The translations under genes and the position numbers were made by a program. Under the pieces are notes generated by a model. The model searched no databases and was not told where the DNA came from. It worked only from the letters and a program-made list of their open reading frames with translations. Below are positions 56,558-64,000 of a stretch of 64,000 nt of DNA, piece after piece (position 1 is the first letter of the stretch; each line of letters opens with the position of its first letter). Origin of the DNA: Cryobacterium sp. M96 (GTDB lineage: Bacteria > Actinomycetota > Actinomycetes > Actinomycetales > Microbacteriaceae); NCBI RefSeq assembly GCF_002929845.1, contig NZ_PJJS01000053.1:115703-179702 (forward strand), in the 5' to 3' direction.

Positions 56558-57625
56558 GTGAACACCGGCCCACGCCATCCCCGATTCGGCTCGCATCGCA
56601 TCCGTTTTCTGACGATTGCCGGCGCGGTGAGCATCGCCGTGGCTGCGACGGCCCTCCTCGGCGGCTTCCGCCCCCAGCTGTATTCCGTGACGCCCGACGA
56701 ACCCGGCGACCAGCGCAGCGAGCTCGTCACGACCCAGATCGTCGGCATCCGAACATTCGAGCGGCCAGGTGGCATCACGGTCGACGAAAATGTTGAGTAC
56801 GGCACCCAGGCGGACGGTGCCGTGCTCACTCTCGACGTGTGCTCGCCGGCGATCACCCCCGCTGCGGAAACGACCCTCGAGGCGGCGCCGCCGGTCGTGC
56901 TGTCCTCGGAGGACGCGGCGGCCGCGCTGCGTCCGGCCGTCATCTCCATCCACGGCGGCAGTTGGGCTCGAGGCGACAAGGGCAACAGCGACTGGCGCGC
57001 AGTCTGCGCCTGGCTCGCCTCCGAGGGATTCGTCGCCTACTCGGTGAACTACCGGATGGTACCGGATGCCGTGTTCCCCGCCGCGCTCGACGACGTCGCC
57101 CTGGCCGTGGAGTGGGTCCGCGACCCCGTCAATGCGCAGACCCACGGCATCGACCCGGACCGGATCGGCGTGTTCGGCGGCTCGGCCGGCGGCAACCTCG
57201 CCGCACTGCTCGGCACCCGCGGTTCCGGGTCGCTGACCACGGGGGCCCGGGTCGCCGCGGTCGCCGAACTCTCCGCGCCGCTCGACCTCAGCCACAAGGC
57301 GCTCGTCACGGGCCGGGCCCCCGCGGGGCTGCAGAACATTGTGCGCGACTACGTCGGCTGCGAAACCCTGCGCGACTGCGCCAATGCCACAGCCGCGTCG
57401 CCGGCGAGCACCCTTGACCGCAGCGATCCGCCCGTATTCCTCGGCTCGTCGACCGACGAGTACATTCCGCTGTCGCAGGCCACCGGGTATGCGGCGGCAC
57501 TCGAACGCTCGGGCGTCGCCCACGAGCTCGTGACGGTGCCGGGAACGCTGCACTCGATCGGCATCCTCGACGCAACCATGCGCGAGAAGGTGGCTGCCTT
57601 CCTGCACACGACGCTCGGTGAGTAG
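56558..57625 (+). CDS. secreted alpha/beta-hydrolase, carboxylesterase type
   Basis: The 355-residue hydrolase has a signal or anchor helix at about 18-40. The oxyanion segment ISIHGGSWARGDKG lies near residue 130, the nucleophile elbow GVFGGSAGGNLAAL near 208, the catalytic Asp in SSTDEYIPL and His in GTLHSIGIL. The HGG motif places it among hormone-sensitive-lipase/BD-FAE-like esterases. GTG 56558 has GGAG 7 nt upstream. It may cleave acyl or acetyl esters outside the cell. Confidence 0.87.
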   Translation: MNTGPRHPRFGSHRIRFLTIAGAVSIAVAATALLGGFRPQLYSVTPDEPGDQRSELVTTQIVGIRTFERPGGITVDENVEYGTQADGAVLTLDVCSPAITPAAETTLEAAPPVVLSSEDAAAALRPAVISIHGGSWARGDKGNSDWRAVCAWLASEGFVAYSVNYRMVPDAVFPAALDDVALAVEWVRDPVNAQTHGIDPDRIGVFGGSAGGNLAALLGTRGSGSLTTGARVAAVAELSAPLDLSHKALVTGRAPAGLQNIVRDYVGCETLRDCANATAASPASTLDRSDPPVFLGSSTDEYIPLSQATGYAAALERSGVAHELVTVPGTLHSIGILDATMREKVAAFLHTTLGE

Positions 57626-57815
57626 CCGCGAGGCCGTCTGGCGGCGGCGGGCCGGCGATGCGGCGCGTCCTCGCGGCGCAGGGTAGGGAAGCGGGCACAT
57701 GTTCTAACGTGCGCCCGCCTCCACAGGGTGCGCCGCGAGCGTTGTGGAGGCCGCGAGCCACGGCAGGCAGCGCGGAGGCGGGGAGCCGAGGGCAGGCAAC
57801 ACATGTGCCGCAGGA

Positions 57816-58580
57816 CTACGTGCCGCGGATGCGCCGGGAGAGCTGCGCGGCGGTGCCGCCGAGCTGCGCGGCGAGCGCCGGCCAGTCCACCTCGGCGATG
57901 CGCTCGCGTGGGAAGGTGACGGCGATGCCCGCGGCGGGCCAGCCCGCGTGGTCGCGCACGGCGACGGCGACGGATGCCATCCCCTCCGTGATCTCCCCGT
58001 CCTCCAGGGCATACCCGTCTCGGCGCACCTGTTCAAGCAGGGTGCGCAGCTCCGCCGTGGTGCGTGGTCCCCGGCCGTGGCGCGTGGCGAAGGCGGCGGC
58101 GTTGGGGTACAGCGCCCGCAGCTGGGCTGCCGGCAGCGCGGCGAGGAGCGCACGCCCGCTCGCGGTGAGGTGGCTCGGGAGGCGCACGCCGACATCCGTC
58201 ACCAGCGACGGGCGACGGGGGGCGCGCTCCTCGACGAGGTAGATCACGTCGCGCCCGTGCAGCACGACGAGGTGGGCGCTCTCACCGAGCCGGTCGACCA
58301 GCGCAGCGACGAGCGGACGGCCAAGGTGTGAGAGGGGCTGCTGCCGGGAGAAGCCCGAGCTCAGCTCGAAGGCGGCCAGGCCGAGGCCGTATCGCTGTTC
58401 CTCGGGCAGGTGCACCACGAAGCCCTGATCGGCGAGCACCGCGAGCAGGTCGTAAACGCTCGAGCGGGGCAGGCCGAGGGCCGTGGCGATCTGGGACGCC
58501 GGCACCGGGCCACGCTGCGTGGCCAGATGGGAGAGGATGCGCAGCGTGCTTTGCGCCGCCGGAACCTTCGACGGGGTCAT
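57816..58580 (-). CDS. IclR-family transcriptional regulator
   Basis: The 254-residue protein has an N-terminal winged helix (STLRILSHLATQRGPVPASQIATALGLPRSSVYDLLAVL) and a C-terminal IclR effector domain (RLPSHLTASGRALLAALP, IAVTFPRERI). It is divergent from histidine ammonia-lyase, with a TGTCCGG palindrome between them. It most likely regulates that gene in response to histidine or urocanate. ATG 58580 gives the standard length; the frame is open upstream without domain sense. Confidence 0.9.
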   Translation of the reverse strand: MTPSKVPAAQSTLRILSHLATQRGPVPASQIATALGLPRSSVYDLLAVLADQGFVVHLPEEQRYGLGLAAFELSSGFSRQQPLSHLGRPLVAALVDRLGESAHLVVLHGRDVIYLVEERAPRRPSLVTDVGVRLPSHLTASGRALLAALPAAQLRALYPNAAAFATRHGRGPRTTAELRTLLEQVRRDGYALEDGEITEGMASVAVAVRDHAGWPAAGIAVTFPRERIAEVDWPALAAQLGGTAAQLSRRIRGT

Positions 58581-58624
58581 GCGCCTGCCTCCCGTGAACG
58601 GTGTGCGTGAACGGCACCGCTGAA

Positions 58625-58642
58625 TGTCCGGTATCCCGGACA
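58625..58642. promoter_or_regulatory. palindromic operator between iclR-type gene and hutH
   Basis: TGTCCGG-TATC-CCGGACA is a perfect 7-bp inverted repeat with a 4-nt spacer, in the 115-bp gap between the divergent regulator and lyase starts. Its size and symmetry fit an IclR-family dimer site controlling both genes. Confidence 0.7.
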
Positions 58643-58695
58643 GCATCCACTCTAATCCCGTCGTGCAGGCGGTCCGGCTGGTGTCGAATCGGAGT

Positions 58696-60246
58696 ATGAA
58701 CCTCGCTAGCGCATCCGTCACCGTGGGTACCGGCCCGATCTCGTTCGCCGACGTCACCGCGGTGGCCCGCCACGATGCGCCCGTCCTGCTGCCCGCGGCG
58801 GCGCGTGAGGGCGTCGCCTCGACCCGCCGCATCATCGAGGGACTCGCGCAGGACGTGCACCCGCACTACGGGATTTCTACCGGCTTCGGGGCTCTTGCGA
58901 CGACGTTCATCGAGAGCGACCGCCGCGCCCAGCTGCAGGCGAGCCTGGTGCGCTCGCACGCCGCGGGCAGCGGTCCCGAAGTCGAGCGCGAGGTCGTGCG
59001 CGCGCTGATGCTGCTACGCCTGTCGACTCTGATGACCGGGCGCACCGGCGTGCGGCCCGTGGTCGCCGAGACCTACGCGGCCCTGCTCAACGCCGGGATC
59101 ACCCCCGTCGTACACGAATACGGCTCGCTCGGCTGCTCGGGCGACCTCGCACCGCTCGCGCACTGCGCGCTCGCGGTGATGGGCGAGGGGCTGGTGCGGG
59201 ATGCGTCCGGCACCCTGATGGACGGCGGTCTGGCCCTGGCCGCGGCCGGCATCACCCCGGTCGTGCTGGCCGAGAAGGAGGGGCTCGCCCTGATCAACGG
59301 CACCGACGGCATGCTCGGGATGCTCGTGCTCGCCCTCGCCGACCTGTCCCGCCTGCTCACGACCGCCGACATCGCTGCGGCCATGAGTGTCGAGGCCCTC
59401 CTCGGCACGGATGCCGCCTTCGCCGCCGACCTGCAGGCCCTCCGCCCCCAGCTCGGCCAGGCCACGAGCGCGGCCAATCTGCGCGCGCTGCTGGCCGGTT
59501 CCCCGCTGCTCGCCAGCCACTCCGGTCCCGACGACCCCACCGTGCAGGACGCCTACTCCATCCGCTGCGCCCCGCAGGTGCACGGCGCCGCCCGGGACAC
59601 GATGGACCACGCCGCCCTGATCGCCGGCCGCGAGTTGGCCAGCGCGGTTGACAATCCCGTGGTCACCCTTGACGGCCGGGTGCAGTCCAACGGCAACTTC
59701 CACGGCGCCCCGGTGGGCTACGTGCTCGACTTCCTCGCGATCGCCGCCGCGGACGTCGCGAGCATGAGTGAGCGGCGCACCGACCGCCACCTCGACGCGA
59801 ACCGCAACAAGGGACTGCCGCCGTTCCTGGCGCACGAGGTCGGCGTCGACTCGGGGCTGATGATCGCCCAGTACACCGCCGCCGGGATCGTGTCGGTTTT
59901 GAAGCGGCTGGCGGTGCCGGCATCCGTCGACTCGATCCCGTCGTCGGCCATGCAGGAGGACCATGTGTCGATGGGCTGGGCGGCCGCCCGCAAGCTGCGG
60001 CACTCGATCGACGGCCTCGGCCGGGTGCTCGCGATCGAGGTGATGACGGCGTCGCGGTCGCTCGACCTGCGCGCGCCGCTCACTCCCGGCGCGGCCACCG
60101 GCGCGGTGCGGGCCCTCGTACGCACGGTGGCCGACGGCCCCGGCCACGACCGGTTTCTCTCCCCCGAGATCGAGGCGATCGTGGGCCTCGTGGCGTCGGG
60201 CGCGGTGCGGGATGCCGCGGCGGGCGTGGTCGGGCCGCTGGCCTGA
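58696..60246 (+). CDS. hutH: histidine ammonia-lyase
   Basis: The 516-residue enzyme removes ammonia from histidine to make urocanate. The electrophilic MIO cofactor forms from three residues in the SLGCSGDLAPLAH segment; here they read Cys-Ser-Gly instead of the usual Ala-Ser-Gly. YGISTGFGALATT, GLALINGTDGM, QDAYSIRCAPQVHGA, SNGNFHGAP and AMQEDHVSMG are all HAL blocks. ATG 58696 matches the usual start of family members, but GGAG is too close upstream to be its ribosome site. No other hut genes are in the window. Confidence 0.93.
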   Translation: MNLASASVTVGTGPISFADVTAVARHDAPVLLPAAAREGVASTRRIIEGLAQDVHPHYGISTGFGALATTFIESDRRAQLQASLVRSHAAGSGPEVEREVVRALMLLRLSTLMTGRTGVRPVVAETYAALLNAGITPVVHEYGSLGCSGDLAPLAHCALAVMGEGLVRDASGTLMDGGLALAAAGITPVVLAEKEGLALINGTDGMLGMLVLALADLSRLLTTADIAAAMSVEALLGTDAAFAADLQALRPQLGQATSAANLRALLAGSPLLASHSGPDDPTVQDAYSIRCAPQVHGAARDTMDHAALIAGRELASAVDNPVVTLDGRVQSNGNFHGAPVGYVLDFLAIAAADVASMSERRTDRHLDANRNKGLPPFLAHEVGVDSGLMIAQYTAAGIVSVLKRLAVPASVDSIPSSAMQEDHVSMGWAAARKLRHSIDGLGRVLAIEVMTASRSLDLRAPLTPGAATGAVRALVRTVADGPGHDRFLSPEIEAIVGLVASGAVRDAAAGVVGPLA

Positions 60247-60411
60247 GGCCCCGCAGGCGTCGCAGGGCAGCACGGCATCCGGGCTGCGTCAATCGCTTGT
60301 CGGCCCCTCGGGCCCATGTCATGATGTGACCCGCTAACCCGTTGCAACCGCCCCGGGATTGCCCGTCGATACCCTGAATCGATGCCCTGAAACAGTGAAC
60401 TGCGGAGACTC

Positions 60412-62097
<1,686 letters not shown>

Positions 62098-62249
62098 GTG
62101 CCTCGTGAGCGCGCCAAACTGGGGTCGTTTACGCCCGACGCGGCCGCGCGTGCCGTGCAGATAAACGCCGACCCAAACCACTACATGATCAACTTGGCAG
62201 CACATGGCGGAGCACGACGACTGCGACTCGACCGAGCATTGACGAGGCC

Positions 62250-62552
62250 ATGGTCGACGTCCGCCAAATGTTCCTCGACTGGCTCACCAGCCACCTCGCC
62301 ACTGTCGAGGTCGTCGGAACTAAACCCATACCGTGGTGCGCCCATTGGTGGCTCCACCCGGGAGAAGTCGCCCGGTTCAAGGCCCTCTGGCACGCCATCA
62401 TTCAAGCCGACGCCAGCGTCATGGACGGCGACCCTGAGCAAGGACACCTCTACCGCCGCAAGGGCACAACCGCCAGGATCGTGCCCGCGTTGATGCCGCC
62501 TAAGGCGTGGAATTCTAGCGGGACGCACCGCAGCGACAGTCTCGATACTTAG
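62250..62552 (+). pseudogene. DUF4913 gene remnant
   Basis: The 100-codon frame contains FLDWLTSHLATVEV and WCAHWWLHPGEVARFKALWHA, which matches the core of DUF4913 proteins (W-C-x-x-W-W-x-H-P-x-x-x-x-R-x-x-A-L-W). These are common on actinobacterial plasmids and integrative elements. The N-terminal part expected upstream is missing or out of frame, and the tail beyond residue 60 looks unrelated. It is probably a decayed mobile-element gene. Confidence 0.55.
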
Positions 62553-62589
62553 GTTGTTGCACCCCTGAGATTCCGGGCCAGGTGCCCGA

Positions 62590-62780
62590 TCATTTGTCGA
62601 CGAGGGTGTTTTCGAAGCTATAGAAGTCGGGCGCGTAGCAGTGCTGCCCGAACTCGCCTGCACGGCCGGAGTTCTCAAACGCTGTCCGCGTCATGGTCAA
62701 CACCACTGCGCCCTTGGGCAGGAAAAGGAGCAGCGCGCTCTCGGATGCGTTCGCTGCGATGCGCTGCTTCGCGACTGACA
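62590..62780 (-). pseudogene. GntR-family regulator remnant (C-terminal UTRA part)
   Basis: Only about 63 codons look real: SVAKQRIAANASESALLLFL, then KGAVVLTMTRTAFENSGR and CYAPDFYSFENTLVDK. These match the last strands of the UTRA ligand domain of GntR regulators. No winged-helix DNA-binding part is found in any frame upstream to 63000. The frame is open to 62910 but that extension is not UTRA-like. It is a broken 3' fragment. Confidence 0.6.
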
Positions 62781-63041
62781 TAGTCACGCCGCGCGAGCCG
62801 GGCGAATGCCTGGCCGACCCGTCCAGGTCCCGCAGGGAACCGCGGTCGTGGCTCGTGCGCCAGCGACCGAAAGGCCTGGGAGCTAATGGCCCCATCGATC
62901 CTTCGCGCATGCACCCCGGGCCGTGAAATCAAATTCAGGGGCATCAGTTCCCCAGCACTGGCATCTGCCGTGTAAGTCGCAGCCCTTAGGATTCTTGACA
63001 CAGAGGTGCACAGCACCCGCACCACCGATCAGAGACGAAAT

Positions 63042-63671
63042 ATGAAACTCCTTGCTCCTTCACTTCGCCTGACCATCGTGCTCCTCGGCATAGCGGCGAT
63101 CGTGTCGACATTCTTCGACACAGCCACCCACGCCACGATCAACCCCTTCAACTTTTTTGGGTTTTTCACGATGCAGAGCAACATCATTGTGGTCATTGTG
63201 CTGGCAGTCTCCGCCTTCGTTTCCTTCTCCGGGAGACACCAATCCCTACGTTTGGTATTAGCGCGCGGGTGTGCCACAACCTACATAGTTATCACCGGAT
63301 TCGTTTACAACTTGCTGCTCGCCGGGCTCGAAGGAGGCGTCTCTCTGGCCTGGGCCAACACCGTGCTGCACGTCGTCCTGCCCCTCTACGCAGCCCTCGA
63401 TTGGCTGATCTTCAACGACCGCAGCCCACTCCGATGGAACGAACTATGGATTGCCCTCATCTACCCCATCGTGTGGATCATGGTCGTGCTCCTCCGCGGG
63501 GCAACCGACGGATGGGTGCCTTACCCCTTCTTGAACCCGGCACAGGGATACGGCATCGTCGCGCTCTATGCCCTTGCTATCGCTGTTGCCACCGTCATTT
63601 TCGCCGCCGTCATCTGGACCGTAAGTCGGTTGAACCCCCTTCGCAGCCCCGCGCTGGCAGAGATACGGTAG
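63042..63671 (+). CDS. Pr6Pr-like integral membrane protein
   Basis: The 209-residue protein has six hydrophobic segments with the FFTMQSNIIVVIVL motif near residue 43. TGFVYNLLLAG, VLHVVLPLYAALDWLIF and YPFLNPAQGYG are typical of bacterial Pr6Pr (FAR-17a/AIG1-like) proteins. The function is unknown; relatives may handle lipids. ATG 63042 fits the first helix. The lower GC here than in neighbours, and decayed genes on both sides, suggest acquisition by transfer. Confidence 0.85.
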   Translation: MKLLAPSLRLTIVLLGIAAIVSTFFDTATHATINPFNFFGFFTMQSNIIVVIVLAVSAFVSFSGRHQSLRLVLARGCATTYIVITGFVYNLLLAGLEGGVSLAWANTVLHVVLPLYAALDWLIFNDRSPLRWNELWIALIYPIVWIMVVLLRGATDGWVPYPFLNPAQGYGIVALYALAIAVATVIFAAVIWTVSRLNPLRSPALAEIR

Positions 63672-63961
63672 CCGAACCCCTTACGGTGTTCGGAACCGAG
63701 GCGTCCGGTGGCATGACCAATAGCCGTGCATCGTAGGCTCCCCAACCGCTGATTTCGCCGAGGAGGAGGACCACTTCCTCTTGGGTGAGGCTGGGTGAGG
63801 CCACTGATCGGCCAGTCGTCGTCGGCCGAGAGGAGTTGGCCAATATGGCCTGCGACTTCTGCGGTAGTCAGCAGAAATGTGGAAAGTCCGTGTTCGCTTC
63901 CACCGGCGTTGTAAATTCCGGTGAGGCGTCGGTGTCCGGCACTGATATCTTCTCGAATCAC
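63610..63961 (-). pseudogene. frameshifted gene of unknown function
   Basis: Reading from GTG 63961, the frame gives MIREDISAGHRRLTG and later GQLLSADDDWPISGLTQ. It then runs out of phase at a tandem 10-bp duplication (63782-63791 and 63792-63801). Removing one unit joins it to QEEVVLLLGEISGWGAYDAR and onward to 63610, giving one continuous product of about 113 residues. I do not recognise the family. Its 3' end overlaps the convergent Pr6Pr gene by about 60 bp. Confidence 0.5.
63782..63801. repeat. 10-bp tandem duplication causing a frameshift
   Basis: TGGGTGAGGC occurs twice in a row. A 10-bp gain shifts the minus-strand frame by one base, and deleting one copy restores an open frame on both sides. 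This identifies the mutation that broke the gene. Confidence 0.8.
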
Positions 63962-64000
63962 GACTCAACCGTTCAGGAGACAGCCCCAGACCGGCAGCGA

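Noticed and set aside
57691-57718. Imperfect GCGGGC/GCCCGC hairpin between the esterase and IclR genes
   Set aside because: Short interrupted stem in a very GC-rich gap and no T-run; not strong enough to call a terminator.
62098-62493. 131-codon plus-strand frame after the M23 gene
   Set aside because: Mostly Ser/Pro/Arg shadow composition; its 3' part overlaps the DUF4913 core, which lies in another frame.

Overview
The window is GC-rich with dense, mostly ATG/GTG-started genes and many ATGA/GTGA overlaps. The gene content (actinobacterial-type two-component kinase with ABC-2 exporter, long acyl-CoA oxidase-like protein, LivM-LivG fusion, PaaR-type regulator, DUF4913 remnant) points to an actinobacterium. 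Microbacteriaceae (for example a Cryobacterium-like organism) is my best guess, but it rests on general resemblance only. No rRNA, tRNA, CRISPR array, intact IS element or replication origin is visible.

Region 1 (about 1-24 kb) is a Wzx/Wzy-type exopolysaccharide locus, visibly less GC-biased than the rest. It holds a priming sugar-1-phosphate transferase, GDP-mannose 4,6-dehydratase and GDP-fucose synthase (so a deoxyhexose such as L-fucose is expected), two GT4 glycosyltransferases, three left-handed beta-helix acyltransferases, a flippase, a polymerase, an SGNH-like protein and a Wzz/BY-kinase co-polymerase. It also encodes a glycerol-3-phosphate-type cytidylyltransferase, a CDP-alcohol phosphotransferase and a GDPD-type lipoprotein, which together suggest a polyol-phosphate decoration. 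A 1357-residue propeller/LamG/FN3 protein and a GH71-like alpha-1,3-glucanase are secreted and both carry a DNRLRE (CBM96-like) domain. A zinc metallopeptidase sits near the left end.

Region 2 (24-35.9 kb) is housekeeping and accessory: proline iminopeptidase, a two-component system with an ABC-2 exporter, an acyl-CoA oxidase/dehydrogenase, a methyltransferase, RecQ, a CopC-like protein and an EamA transporter.

Region 3 (36-49 kb) is a catabolic block. A branched-chain-type ABC transporter (binding protein, LivH, fused LivM-LivG, LivF) is preceded by a 30-bp palindrome. Then come paaG-paaE-paaD-paaC-paaB-paaA on the minus strand, divergent from paaI-paaK and a TetR-family regulator. A TetR-type operator lies between paaA and paaI. 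Import and CoA activation of phenylacetate (or a related acid) followed by epoxidation is the expected joint function. The paaZ, paaF, paaH and paaJ steps are not in the window.

Region 4 (49-62 kb) holds a universal stress protein and P2-type ATPase, a DEAD-box RNA helicase with a long repetitive N-terminal tail, a GNAT/FUSC pair, an esterase, an IclR regulator divergent from histidine ammonia-lyase with a palindromic operator between them, and a secreted M23 endopeptidase. Region 5 (62.1-64 kb) is decayed: a DUF4913 fragment, a GntR/UTRA fragment, an intact Pr6Pr-like membrane protein, and an ORF broken by a 10-bp tandem duplication.

The most unusual signals are a palindromic element with 22-bp arms present twice (31.5 and 41.0 kb), a duplicated leader sequence with short ORFs in front of two polysaccharide genes, the operators of the catabolic block, and the duplication-caused frameshift near the right end.
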